From Proteocatella sp041738345 (lineage in GTDB: Bacteria; Bacillota; Clostridia; Peptostreptococcales; Filifactoraceae), in contig JBGSPX010000035.1 of assembly GCA_041738345.1 (NCBI GenBank), positions 5,435-69,434 on the forward strand: DNA of 64,000 bases. Direction: 5' to 3'. The notes under the pieces are model-generated. The model did no database searches. It was not told where the DNA came from and was given only the letters and a program-made list of their open reading frames with translations. Both the position numbers and the translations under genes were made by a program. This document shows positions 1 to 8,495 of the stretch, one piece after another (position 1 is the stretch's first letter; each line of letters opens with the position of its first letter).

Positions 1-1
1 G

Positions 2-2224
2 AATCACGATAATATAAGAGATATGTATCCGGGGCTTAGAACTCAAGCTTCAAGAAATAAACTTGTAGATTTAGGGCTCTCTATTATATTAAAAATAGGA
101 GTTATATTTTTTGTAATTCTTGCCCTTAAAAATGTACTTTCAACATATCAGCTTCTTTATTCAAGCAGAGGAGCGATTTTTGGAGCCGGTTATACTGATG
201 TAAAAGTAACGCTTTGGTTATACCGAATAAAGGCTATAGCATCTTTAGTAGTAGCGGTAGTACTTTTATTTGGCAAAAAAAGTATCGATAAGAAAAAACT
301 TGCACTTGGTGGAATTTCGGTGCTAGTAATTGTTACATTAATTGGTTCTGGTATAGAAATGGCAGTTCAGAGCTTTGTTGTAACTCCTGACGAACTTTCT
401 AAAGAAAGACCATATATTGAAAATACAATAAAATATACAAATATGGCATATGGTCTTGATGATGTTGAAATCAAAGATTATCCAGTGGATCAAAATCTTA
501 CAGTAGATGATATCATTAAGAATAAAGAAACTATATCTAATATAAGTCTTAACGACTATAGACCTACTAAAGAAGCTTTTACTCAGCTTCAAGGATTAAG
601 AGGTTACTATAGCTTTAATGATGTAGATATAGATAGATATGTGCTTGATGGAAAACTTACACAAGTATTTTTATCAATAAGAGAAATCGATAAGAGTAAA
701 TTAGAATCAAATGCGCAGACTTGGATAAACACTAAGCTTAAGTATACTCATGGTTATGGCGCAGCTATGGCACCTGTAAATCAGCTGAATCCTTCAGGTC
801 AGCCAAATATGATAGTTAAAAATGTACCTGTAGTTTCTGAGTTTAAAGAACTTGAACTTAAAAAACCACAAGTATATTTTGGAGAACTAGCTAATGATTA
901 TGTAATAGTTAATACAAGTGAAATGGAATTTGACTATCCAAAGGGAGAGTCAAATGAAATGACTACGTATGATGGGGAAGCGGGAATAAAACTTAACTTT
1001 ATGAATAGAGTTATGTTTGCTATAAAACAACGTGATTTAAAACTTATTATTGCAAGTGGTATAAATTCAGATTCGAAAATATTGATAAATCGTAATGTTA
1101 AAGCGAGAGTGAAAAAGATAGCACCGTTTATAACATTTGATGAGAATCCATATGCGATAATAGAAAATGGAAAAGTTTATTACATCATAGATGGATATAC
1201 AAATACAGAATATTATCCATATTCAGAACCTATAAGTGCAGAAAGTAGAGTTAACTATGTAAGAAACTCTGTTAAAGCAGTAGTCGATGCATATGATGGA
1301 ACAACGCTGTTTTATATAGCGGATGACCAAGATCCGATAATAAAAACTTATTCAAAAGTATTTCCTAAGCTGCTTCAGCCTATGGATGAGATGCCAGATT
1401 TCATAAAAAAACATATTAGGTATCCACAGTTTTTATTTGATATTCAGTCAAAGATGTATGCGACATATCATATGAAAAATCCAGATGTGTTTTATAACAG
1501 AGAAGATAAATGGGATATCCCTATAGAGACTTATGGTGGCGAAGCAGTACAGATGGAATCTCTATACTTCACATTCAAACTTCCGGGAGAAAAGGATGCG
1601 GAGTTTGTACTAAGTGTACCATATACGCCAAAGCAAAGACAAAATATGACGGCGTTTATGGTAGCTAGAAATGATGGCGAAAATTATGGAAAAATTGTAC
1701 TCTATAGATTCCCTAAGGATAAGACTATAATAGGTCCACAACAGATGGAAGCTAAAATAAATAATAATGATGTGATTTCAAAAGATCTTTCATTATGGGA
1801 TAGTAGAGGTTCTCAGGTAGTAAGGGGTCATATTCTAACAATTCCTATAGAAAGTTCGATTCTTTATGTAGAGCCACTTTATATAAGAGCGGAAGCTGAA
1901 AATGCAATTCCAGAGGTTAAAAGGATTATAGTAGGATACAAAGATCAAGTGGTTATGGAAGAAAGTCTTGATAAGGCGCTTGAAAAAATATTTGGAAGAC
2001 CAGACAACACTGATGAAGCACTTGTTGGAAGTGTAGTGGATGAAAATGGAAAACCAGTAGATTTGAATGGCCAAGTTGGAGAGAAGGCGGATTCAAGTAA
2101 AAATACGATAGCCTATGCTAATCAGTTATATGAAGAAGCGCAAGCGGCACTTAAAAAAGGATCGCTTAGTGAATATGAAGCTAAGATAAACAAATTAGGA
2201 AATGTTTTAAAACAGTTGAACTAA
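2..2224 (+). CDS. UPF0182 family membrane protein, 5' truncated
   Basis: C-terminal 740 or so residues of a UPF0182 (COG1615) protein, a family of large membrane proteins of unknown function, usually around 900 residues. Three hydrophobic segments are visible near the start (about residues 20-45, 65-85 and 95-118 counted from the first ATG at 23), followed by a long extracytoplasmic-type domain. The reading frame is open from base 2 with no stop before the ATG, and the family normally has more N-terminal membrane segments, so the real start lies upstream of the window. The C-terminal part (about 680-733) is polar with a short helical tail. A hairpin follows 10 bases after the stop. Family assignment is firm; function is unknown. 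Confidence 0.85.
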   Translation, partial: NHDNIRDMYPGLRTQASRNKLVDLGLSIILKIGVIFFVILALKNVLSTYQLLYSSRGAIFGAGYTDVKVTLWLYRIKAIASLVVAVVLLFGKKSIDKKKLALGGISVLVIVTLIGSGIEMAVQSFVVTPDELSKERPYIENTIKYTNMAYGLDDVEIKDYPVDQNLTVDDIIKNKETISNISLNDYRPTKEAFTQLQGLRGYYSFNDVDIDRYVLDGKLTQVFLSIREIDKSKLESNAQTWINTKLKYTHGYGAAMAPVNQLNPSGQPNMIVKNVPVVSEFKELELKKPQVYFGELANDYVIVNTSEMEFDYPKGESNEMTTYDGEAGIKLNFMNRVMFAIKQRDLKLIIASGINSDSKILINRNVKARVKKIAPFITFDENPYAIIENGKVYYIIDGYTNTEYYPYSEPISAESRVNYVRNSVKAVVDAYDGTTLFYIADDQDPIIKTYSKVFPKLLQPMDEMPDFIKKHIRYPQFLFDIQSKMYATYHMKNPDVFYNREDKWDIPIETYGGEAVQMESLYFTFKLPGEKDAEFVLSVPYTPKQRQNMTAFMVARNDGENYGKIVLYRFPKDKTIIGPQQMEAKINNNDVISKDLSLWDSRGSQVVRGHILTIPIESSILYVEPLYIRAEAENAIPEVKRIIVGYKDQVVMEESLDKALEKIFGRPDNTDEALVGSVVDENGKPVDLNGQVGEKADSSKNTIAYANQLYEEAQAALKKGSLSEYEAKINKLGNVLKQLN

Positions 2225-2233
2225 TCTAAAAAA

Positions 2234-2262
2234 GAGAAAGCATGGAAACTTGCTTTCTCTAT
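2234..2262 (+). terminator. Rho-independent terminator after UPF0182 gene
   Basis: Nine-base perfect stem GAGAAAGCA (2234-2242) with TGCTTTCTC (2251-2259), 8-base loop, then a T-rich stretch. It sits just after the stop of the UPF0182 gene and before degV. Confidence 0.7.
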
Positions 2263-2368
2263 TTACTTTAAAACTATTTTTAAAATAGACAATATATAGT
2301 ATAATAGTTTAGTAAAAATAGATATATAGGATTTTATGAATTTGAGAATTCAAAATCCTGGAGGGAAA

Positions 2369-3223
2369 ATGAAAAAAATTGCAGTAATAACTGATACGAG
2401 CTGTGACATTCCAGATGATATAGCGCAGAAATATGGAATCCACTTTCTTCCAATGCAGGTGGTGTATAGTTATAGAACTTTTAAGGATAGAGTAGATATA
2501 GCCCCTGATTATGTGTATGAGCATATTGAAGAAGAAGTGCCAAGATCATCGCTACCATTAACCTCAGATATAGTAGAGGTATTGGAAGTTTTAAAGCAAG
2601 ATGGGGTTACGCACATAATTGCGATAACTTTATCGGCGTGTTTGAGCGGTACGTATAATGCACTTAGAAATATTTTGGATGAATATACAGATATATTTAA
2701 ATTTGAAATAATAGATTCAAAGCTAATATCTATGGCAATGGGTTTTTCAGTTATAGAAGCTGCAAAAATCGCGATGAGTGGAAACTTTGAAGATGCGGTT
2801 AAAAGAGCTAAATATGTGCTTGAAAGAAGTCGAGGGTACTTTACGGTAGATAATATAAAGTATTTAGTAAAAGGTGGTAGGATAAGTAATTTTGAAGCCG
2901 CACTTGGCAAAATTCTAGATATAAGACCGATAATAGGGGTTGATGAGGAAGGCAAATATTATGCCGCAGGAAAAATAAGGGGCAGAAAGAAATCGCTTCA
3001 AACTATGTTGGAGCTAGCATTAAAAGATGTTGAAAATAAAAAAAATATTAAATTTGCATCTATGCATGGGAAAGCGATAGACGATGCTAAGCGTCAGTAT
3101 AATATTTTTGCATCACTAGAAAACTCGTCAAAAGAAGATGCCTATATTATAAATGTAGGACCGATGATGGCAGGGCATTCTGGGCCCGGAACAGTAGGAA
3201 TTTGCGTAAGTTGGGAGGATTAG
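2369..3223 (+). CDS. DegV family fatty-acid-binding protein (first of a tandem pair)
   Basis: 284-residue DegV (COG1307) protein. Family members bind a single fatty acid and in Firmicutes often present it to fatty-acid kinase FakA. The start TDTSCDIP, the SGTYNA segment (about residue 85) and the VKGGRIS motif (about 160) are typical. An in-frame ATG lies upstream at 2336, but GGAGGG at 2360-2365 is correctly spaced only for the ATG at 2369, giving the usual family length. It is followed one base later by a second degV, so the two are co-transcribed. Ligand preference cannot be read from sequence, and no fakA is nearby. Confidence 0.9.
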   Translation: MKKIAVITDTSCDIPDDIAQKYGIHFLPMQVVYSYRTFKDRVDIAPDYVYEHIEEEVPRSSLPLTSDIVEVLEVLKQDGVTHIIAITLSACLSGTYNALRNILDEYTDIFKFEIIDSKLISMAMGFSVIEAAKIAMSGNFEDAVKRAKYVLERSRGYFTVDNIKYLVKGGRISNFEAALGKILDIRPIIGVDEEGKYYAAGKIRGRKKSLQTMLELALKDVENKKNIKFASMHGKAIDDAKRQYNIFASLENSSKEDAYIINVGPMMAGHSGPGTVGICVSWED

Positions 3224-3224
3224 A

Positions 3225-4073
3225 ATGCAAAAAATAGGGATATTAACAGATACTACAAGTGATTTGGACTTAAGTATTCAAGAATCTGGAAATATAAAAA
3301 TAATACCATTACAGGTGATATTTAACGATGGAAGGACTTTTAGAGATAAATATGATATAAGCTATAGTGAATGTATGAATTCACTTGATGAATTTGATAC
3401 AAAAACTTCACTTCCAGTAGCAGTAGAAGCGGTTAAGGCATTAGATTATTTTGTGGAAAATGGGTACACGCATGTTATGGTAATGACAATTTCACAGAAT
3501 TTAAGCGGAACTTACAATATGATTAAGACGGTTTCAGCGGACTATAAAGAAAAGCTTGTTGTAGAAAATATAGATACAAAATCAGTAGCATATGGAATTG
3601 GACATACGGTATTGGAATCGCAGAAGCAAATTATAGAAGGTAAAGATTTTCAAGAAATAGTGGAGTTTGCCAAAAATACATTCTTAAATCAAGAAATAAA
3701 TTTTGCGGTAGAAACACTGAAGTATCTTATAAAAGGTGGACGTGTAAGTAAAATATCTGGAACCATAGGAGAAGCCTTAGACATAAAACCAATAATTAAT
3801 ATGAATAAAGAAGGCCGTCTTATAAATACGGATAAAGTAAGAGGTAGAAAAAAATCAATACTAAAAATCGAAGCTATAACAAGAAATATTGCAAAAGCGC
3901 ATGATGTAAAAACAATATATATAGCACATGGAAATAGAATAGAAGACGCTGAAAGATTAAGATCAAAAATCGCGGATGTAGTTCAAAGTGAAATCGAAAT
4001 AGTAGACTTAGGAACACTGGTATCTGTGCATGCAGGGCCTGGAGTATTAGGAACTATATGTATTTGGGAATAA
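3225..4073 (+). CDS. DegV family fatty-acid-binding protein (second of pair)
   Basis: 282-residue DegV paralogue of the preceding gene: LTDTTSDL at the start, SGTYNM near residue 88, IKGGRVS near 165 and a C-terminal HAGPGVLG segment. Its ribosome-binding site GGGAGG lies inside the end of the upstream degV, so translation is probably coupled. The two copies are clearly diverged rather than a recent duplication. Several DegV proteins in one genome, each with a different fatty-acid preference, is normal in Firmicutes; a division of labour here is inference. Confidence 0.9.
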   Translation: MQKIGILTDTTSDLDLSIQESGNIKIIPLQVIFNDGRTFRDKYDISYSECMNSLDEFDTKTSLPVAVEAVKALDYFVENGYTHVMVMTISQNLSGTYNMIKTVSADYKEKLVVENIDTKSVAYGIGHTVLESQKQIIEGKDFQEIVEFAKNTFLNQEINFAVETLKYLIKGGRVSKISGTIGEALDIKPIINMNKEGRLINTDKVRGRKKSILKIEAITRNIAKAHDVKTIYIAHGNRIEDAERLRSKIADVVQSEIEIVDLGTLVSVHAGPGVLGTICIWE

Positions 4074-4094
4074 TTTTGTGAATAGGAGATTTTT

Positions 4095-4523
4095 ATGAAT
4101 GAATTTGCAATTATACTAATGAAAAAAGACAAAGAAAATGTTATAATAGAAGAAGTTTCCACTTTAGATATGGGTACGGATGCCGAATATATAAACAGTA
4201 TATTTATAAAAGACAATGAAGGTAAAGAAAATCTTAGTGTGCAGCTTAGTACTAAAGCAGGCGTAGAAGATTGGGAATATACTGCTATATATGATTACTA
4301 TGAAGATGAAAAAATTATAAATTATTTAAAATCTAAAGGAAAAATAGATGCAATAGTATCTATTTGCGAAGAAGAATTTAATCCTACATGGGAGTATACT
4401 TTTGAACTGACTGAAGATATTCCTGAATTAGAGACCTTTTTAAAAGAAATGATAGAGGTTCATAAAGCTGAATTACAAGATGTACTGCTTGAAATAAAAG
4501 ATAAAGAAGCAGAATATCTGTAA
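4095..4523 (+). CDS. conserved hypothetical protein, acidic, 142 aa
   Basis: Short acidic protein without signal peptide or membrane segment, behind a fair ribosome-binding site (AGGAG, 4084-4088). The sequence alternates beta-like stretches (EFAIILMKK, NLSVQLSTK) and ends in an acidic helix with many Glu and Lys. It resembles the small clostridial DUF6762-type hypotheticals, but that is a weak recollection and should be checked. It is placed 21 bases after the degV pair and 60 bases before queT, whose riboswitch begins just downstream, so it is probably the last gene of the degV unit. No function can be assigned. Confidence 0.7.
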   Translation: MNEFAIILMKKDKENVIIEEVSTLDMGTDAEYINSIFIKDNEGKENLSVQLSTKAGVEDWEYTAIYDYYEDEKIINYLKSKGKIDAIVSICEEEFNPTWEYTFELTEDIPELETFLKEMIEVHKAELQDVLLEIKDKEAEYL

Positions 4524-4533
4524 TATATAAAAA

Positions 4534-4575
4534 TTAGTGTTTACTTGGTCCCACTAATAAAAAAACAAGAAAGGT
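4534..4575 (+). promoter_or_regulatory. preQ1-I riboswitch upstream of queT
   Basis: H-type pseudoknot layout of the preQ1-I class. P1 is TTAGTG (4534-4539) with CACTAA (4552-4557). The 12-base loop contains CTTG (4544-4547), which can pair with CAAG (4566-4569) across an A-rich linker (4558-4565). The 3' pseudoknot strand runs directly into the ribosome-binding purines (AGAAAGG, 4569-4575), so ligand binding would hide the site of queT translation. The downstream gene, a queuosine-precursor transporter, is a standard target of this riboswitch. Confidence 0.75.
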
Positions 4576-4586
4576 AGAAGAAAAAA

Positions 4587-5078
4587 ATGAAAAACCAAAA
4601 AACAAAATGGCTTGTCTATACGGCGGTCGTAGCTGCAATTTATGCAGCATTAACAATTTCTATGGCACCAATAAGTTACGGTGCTATTCAGTTTAGAATA
4701 CCAGAAGTGTTAACTCTTTTGGCATTTGTAAATCCACATTTTGCACCAGGACTTATAATTGGATGCTTTATAGCGAATTTATTTAGTCCATTTGGAATGA
4801 TTGATGCATTGATAGGAACCCTTGCTACGGCAATAGCAGTCTATGCGATGAGATATGCTAAAAATATGTGGATGGCTTCACTTGCTCCAACTATATCAAA
4901 TGGGATAATAGTGGGGATAGAGGTAGCTATATTATGTAGTCTTCCAATTCCAGAAACTATGATGTATGTTGCCCTTGGCGAATTTGTAGTAGTTACAGTT
5001 ATTGGAGTTCCAGTATTTAAAGCTATATCAAAAAGAATTCAAAAGTATGTAGAGGGCGTTCCGGCACAAAACATATAA
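4587..5078 (+). CDS. queT: queuosine precursor transporter QueT
   Basis: 163-residue integral membrane protein of the QueT family (COG4708), the substrate-binding S component of an ECF-type importer for queuosine precursors such as preQ1. Five to six hydrophobic segments cover most of the chain. Family-typical stretches are ISYGAIQFRIPEVLTLL (about 30-46) and the Gly/Asn-rich FIANLFSPFG (about 61-70). The preQ1-I pseudoknot just upstream supports the substrate. No energizing ECF A or T genes lie in the window, as expected for group II ECF transporters sharing one module. Confidence 0.9.
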   Translation: MKNQKTKWLVYTAVVAAIYAALTISMAPISYGAIQFRIPEVLTLLAFVNPHFAPGLIIGCFIANLFSPFGMIDALIGTLATAIAVYAMRYAKNMWMASLAPTISNGIIVGIEVAILCSLPIPETMMYVALGEFVVVTVIGVPVFKAISKRIQKYVEGVPAQNI

Positions 5079-5084
5079 GAAAAC

Positions 5085-5123
5085 AAAATGTTCAGCTAGA
5101 ATTTAATCGAGCTGAACATTTTT
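5085..5123. terminator. bidirectional terminator between queT and trxA
   Basis: Thirteen-base inverted repeat, AAAATGTTCAGCT (5085-5097) with AGCTGAACATTTT (5110-5122), 12-base loop, A-run on the left and T-run on the right. It lies between convergent queT and trxA and can serve both strands. Confidence 0.85.
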
Positions 5124-5131
5124 ACATATAT

Positions 5132-5452
5132 TTACTTTATCTCATCAAGCATAGCAGTTATTTCTTCTTTGCTTTTTGGATATATTTGTTCTTTAACAAG
5201 ATTCCCGCCATTAAAAAGAATGATTGTAGGAATAGTCATTACGCGATATTTTCTAGCAAGGGGTTTGTTTCCATCTACGTTGACTTTGCATACCTTAACT
5301 TTTCCATCTAATTCATCAAACAATTCGTCTATCATAGGAACAACTTCTTGGCAAGGACCGCACCAAGGTGCCCAAAAATCAACTATAACAGGCAGGTCTG
5401 ATTTTAAAACCTCTTCTTCGAAATTATCTACATTTAATTCAATTGCTGCCAT
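5132..5452 (-). CDS. trxA: thioredoxin
   Basis: 106-residue single-domain thioredoxin with the classical redox site WCGPC at residues 30-34 and the cis-proline segment TIPTI near residue 75. It reduces protein disulfides in the cytoplasm. Start supported by AAGGAG eight bases upstream. It is transcribed away from a TetR-type gene 32 bases upstream on the same strand, so the regulator probably leads a two-gene operon. No thioredoxin reductase is in the window. Confidence 0.93.
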   Translation of the reverse strand: MAAIELNVDNFEEEVLKSDLPVIVDFWAPWCGPCQEVVPMIDELFDELDGKVKVCKVNVDGNKPLARKYRVMTIPTIILFNGGNLVKEQIYPKSKEEITAMLDEIK

Positions 5453-5484
5453 AATATTCTCCTTTCAAAAATAAATATAAAATA

Positions 5485-6078
5485 TTAAGCTTTTATACCA
5501 TCGACAAGTAAACAAATTGAGTCGAAATATTTTTTGTTGTCTCTACTTGTATCTATATATGTGTGAAGGATAATAGATTGAGCAAGTCCGAAAATTGCAA
5601 TAGACATAGATTCAGGATCGCATTTTTTTATCTCCCCATTATATATACCACTTTCTACTACTTGAAAAAACATATCTTGAACACTTAAATAGAAAAATTT
5701 AAATTTATTTTCAAATACAGAATTATTTTCTTTTAGAAACATAAGCACTTTTGCTAATTGAAAAAATCTTTGAGAATCTGCTCTAGAATCAAATACGAAT
5801 ACAGAAAGCATAGTTTTTAATTTTTCTGTAGAAGTTAACTCATCTTTTGTCATTATAGAATCCAAACGAGAAACGAGTTCTGAAAAAAACGAAATAGAAA
5901 CCTCGTAGAAAATTTCCTCTTTATTTTTAAAATATTGATAGATAGTACTTCTTCCCATATTACATAGTTTAGCTATATCTAAAAGTGTGGTGTTACTGTA
6001 GCCTTTATCTAAAAAAACCTGAGTTGCAGATCTGTATATTTCTTGCTTTTTTTGATGAACATCAACTATCTTTGGCAT
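5485..6078 (-). CDS. TetR/AcrR family transcriptional regulator
   Basis: 197-residue TetR-type repressor. The N-terminal helix-turn-helix is clear (about residues 25-50, containing TTLLDIAKLCNM and STIYQYFKNKEEIF); the rest is an all-helical ligand domain without recognizable ligand signature. A strong GGAGG lies 5 bases before the ATG. It is first in a likely operon with trxA. A short inverted repeat at 6100-6114 just upstream could be its autoregulatory operator. The inducing signal is unknown; a link to redox or membrane stress through trxA is inference only. Confidence 0.88.
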   Translation of the reverse strand: MPKIVDVHQKKQEIYRSATQVFLDKGYSNTTLLDIAKLCNMGRSTIYQYFKNKEEIFYEVSISFFSELVSRLDSIMTKDELTSTEKLKTMLSVFVFDSRADSQRFFQLAKVLMFLKENNSVFENKFKFFYLSVQDMFFQVVESGIYNGEIKKCDPESMSIAIFGLAQSIILHTYIDTSRDNKKYFDSICLLVDGIKA

Positions 6079-6099
6079 TCAAACCTCCTATATAAACAA

Positions 6100-6114
6100 T
6101 GTTTTTAATAAACA
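6100..6114. promoter_or_regulatory. possible TetR operator (inverted repeat)
   Basis: TGTTT and AAACA arms separated by TTAAT, 21 bases upstream of the TetR-type gene start. Position fits autorepression of the regulator-trxA operon. The repeat is short in an AT-rich region, so this is a candidate only. Confidence 0.3.
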
Positions 6115-6283
6115 ACATATATACTATAATATAATTTTTTTTTAATTATGTCAAACTTTACTAAAACAGATTTTATTGCAGATAAAAAAATAAGTTTTAG
6201 CGTATACTCCGTATTTATACCACAATTATGGTGTAAAATATGATATAATTAAAAAAGTGAATTAATTCTGAAAGGAGAATAGG

Positions 6284-7354
6284 ATGTCTAAAAGAAAAGC
6301 TCAAAAAGCTAATCCTAATCAAATTATAAATGAAAGTAAGCAAAATAACAATATAGTGAGGACAGAAATAAATAAGAATGTCAATAAAAACAAAAATAAT
6401 ATGCTAGAAAAAATAAAAAAATTTAATTTTAGTAACTTTTTTCAATCTCATAAGAAAAACGTATTTATATCAATTGCGGTATTAGTGATTGCGATAGGAG
6501 CATATATTGTTTATTACTCAAATATGCCAGTACTAAAAGAAACGCACAATAAAGAAATAAAAGGTGTGTTAGCTTCTTATGACGGGGAACTTCATCCATT
6601 TGAAATTTTGTCATCTAATAGAGAGCGTATGACCGATGTAAAAGGTGACCCAAGTTCAAAAGGTGATGGAAAGACTGCGGAAACTAAGTTTGTAGTATAT
6701 ACTTTTGAATGGTTTGGAAAACCTAGAGAAACGATACTTTATTATGACAAACAGCATCGTTTTACAAGAATAAAGTTAAAAATAGGAAATGAAAGTGGAA
6801 AAGAGTTAAATGAAAAGCTTATAAAATTATTAGGAACTCCAATTGAGGATAATAATGCAGCTGTAAAAGGTGGGCATGCGATTTGGATTAAGGATTCTGT
6901 GCAATATAAACTGATTCATCACGGAGGCTATGCTACTGTTGAAATGAAACTTGCAAGATATAAAAATACAGCAAATCTTAAAGTAGGGAAAAATCCACTT
7001 GTGGTTCAAAAGTTATATAAGCAAGATACCAATAAAGATGGAAAACTTGAAAGTATAATGCTTTTAGGAAGTAAGGCGAATGCATATTCTACGAACTACG
7101 ATAATCTCTATTTAGTTATATGGGATGGAAAAACATATTCAAAAGGAATGGCTAAAGAAATGGATGGAGGCTCATATCCTCAAATTGAAATGTTAGATAT
7201 AGATGCAGATGGAAAAGAAGAAATAATTGTGTCTAGTGAAAATAATGACGTGGTTAAGAACTACAATGTGTTTAAATTTGAAGGAAGTAAGATAATGCCA
7301 GTATATAACGGGCATGATGAGCCAGATGTAAAAACTGAGGAGAAAGAAAAGTAA
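6284..7354 (+). CDS. membrane-anchored hypothetical protein with Ca-loop-like repeats
   Basis: 356-residue protein. The first 50 residues are rich in Lys and Asn, a single membrane segment follows (about 58-78, VFISIAVLVIAIGAYIVYY), and the rest should lie outside the membrane. The C-terminal half has Asp-rich loops, DTNKDGKLE (about 248) and DIDADGKEEI (about 305), resembling VCBS/FG-GAP type calcium loops. The central part contains a beta-rich region with FEWFGKPRETILYY. RBS AAGGAG at 6271-6276. It overlaps the following methyltransferase gene by one base, so the two are translationally coupled. I do not recognize the family; it may act as a cell-surface sensor or binding protein, but that is not established. 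Confidence 0.75.
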   Translation: MSKRKAQKANPNQIINESKQNNNIVRTEINKNVNKNKNNMLEKIKKFNFSNFFQSHKKNVFISIAVLVIAIGAYIVYYSNMPVLKETHNKEIKGVLASYDGELHPFEILSSNRERMTDVKGDPSSKGDGKTAETKFVVYTFEWFGKPRETILYYDKQHRFTRIKLKIGNESGKELNEKLIKLLGTPIEDNNAAVKGGHAIWIKDSVQYKLIHHGGYATVEMKLARYKNTANLKVGKNPLVVQKLYKQDTNKDGKLESIMLLGSKANAYSTNYDNLYLVIWDGKTYSKGMAKEMDGGSYPQIEMLDIDADGKEEIIVSSENNDVVKNYNVFKFEGSKIMPVYNGHDEPDVKTEEKEK

Positions 7355-8481
7355 TGGAAAAAAATACAATATCAAAATTGAAACTATTCTTAAGTGGTTT
7401 AGAAAATAGATATGACACGCAAAATGAATTTTTTAAAGAATGCATTATTAATTTTAAATCAGGTACAAAGCTATTTAGTGGAAAATATAGCGCTGGAGAA
7501 CTCTACTGGAATAAAGAAAATAGCAACTTGACTTTTAGTCAGGTTGTTGAAGTTATATTAGAAGAAGCTAAAAAATTTGAAGCCTTAGAGTTAATATATA
7601 AAGAGCGTGGAACAGATGTAATAATTAATGCAGATAAAAAAAATGTAACTATTAAATATGAAGAACCAAAAGTAGAAGCGGAAACTACGGTTTCAAGTAA
7701 ACGAAACTATTTTATAAAGGCTTCCAAAGCGCCAGAACTTTTAAAAGAAATTGGGATAATGACTCAAGATGGCAAAATAAAGAATGATATGATAAGAAAG
7801 TATAATCAAATAGACCACTTTATTGAAGTTGTAGAACCTATATTAAACGGATTGGAAAATAAAGAAAATATAACTATAATGGATTGTGCTTGTGGAAAGA
7901 GTTATCTTACTTTTGTATTGAATTACTATATAAAAGAAGTTATGAAAAAAAACTGCTATTTCATAGGAATTGATTATTCTGAAAGTGTAATTCAAAGTTC
8001 AATCGAAAGAGCAAAACGTCTTGGATATAAAAATATGGAATTTATAAAAGAAGATTTAAGAACTTATGTACCGAGCAGAAAAATAGATATGGTAGTAAGC
8101 CTACATGCCTGTGATATTGCGACAGATTATGCTATTTCAGCAGCAATAAGAGCTAAATCAGAGAGTATGGTGGTAGTACCATGCTGTCACAAAGAACTAC
8201 TTGAACAACTTGATTGTGAAGACTTAAAACCACTATATAAACAAAATATTTTTAAAGCGAGATTAAATGATTTACTTACAGATTCGCTTAGAAGTCTTTT
8301 TATAGAGGCGCATGGTTACGAAGTATCCGCGCTAGAATATATATCACCGCTTGATACACCAAAGAATCTTATGATAAGAGCAATTAAGAAATCAGATGAA
8401 AATTATGAAGCAAGAGCAGAATACGAAAAGATAAAAAAACAATTTAATGTAAAACCGACGATGGAATATTATGTGTATTAA
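7354..8481 (+). CDS. class I SAM-dependent methyltransferase (Methyltransf_32 type)
   Basis: 375-residue protein. The N-terminal 130 residues are a poorly conserved region. A Rossmann-type methyltransferase core starts near residue 170 with MDCACGKSYLTF (SAM motif I), followed by FIGIDYSESVI (motif II) and VSLHACDIATDYAI, then VVVPCCHKEL near 270. This arrangement, with the HACD and PCCH signatures, is that of COG0500/PF13679 proteins. The methyl acceptor is unknown; an RNA substrate is possible. The start ATG overlaps the stop of the upstream membrane protein (TAATG). It is followed 14 bases later by a 5'-nucleotidase gene. Confidence 0.82.
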   Translation: MEKNTISKLKLFLSGLENRYDTQNEFFKECIINFKSGTKLFSGKYSAGELYWNKENSNLTFSQVVEVILEEAKKFEALELIYKERGTDVIINADKKNVTIKYEEPKVEAETTVSSKRNYFIKASKAPELLKEIGIMTQDGKIKNDMIRKYNQIDHFIEVVEPILNGLENKENITIMDCACGKSYLTFVLNYYIKEVMKKNCYFIGIDYSESVIQSSIERAKRLGYKNMEFIKEDLRTYVPSRKIDMVVSLHACDIATDYAISAAIRAKSESMVVVPCCHKELLEQLDCEDLKPLYKQNIFKARLNDLLTDSLRSLFIEAHGYEVSALEYISPLDTPKNLMIRAIKKSDENYEARAEYEKIKKQFNVKPTMEYYVY

Positions 8482-8495
8482 GGATGGAAAATTAG

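Noticed and set aside
5169..5474. 101-residue plus-strand ORF opposite trxA
   Set aside because: Antisense shadow of thioredoxin, no ribosome site.
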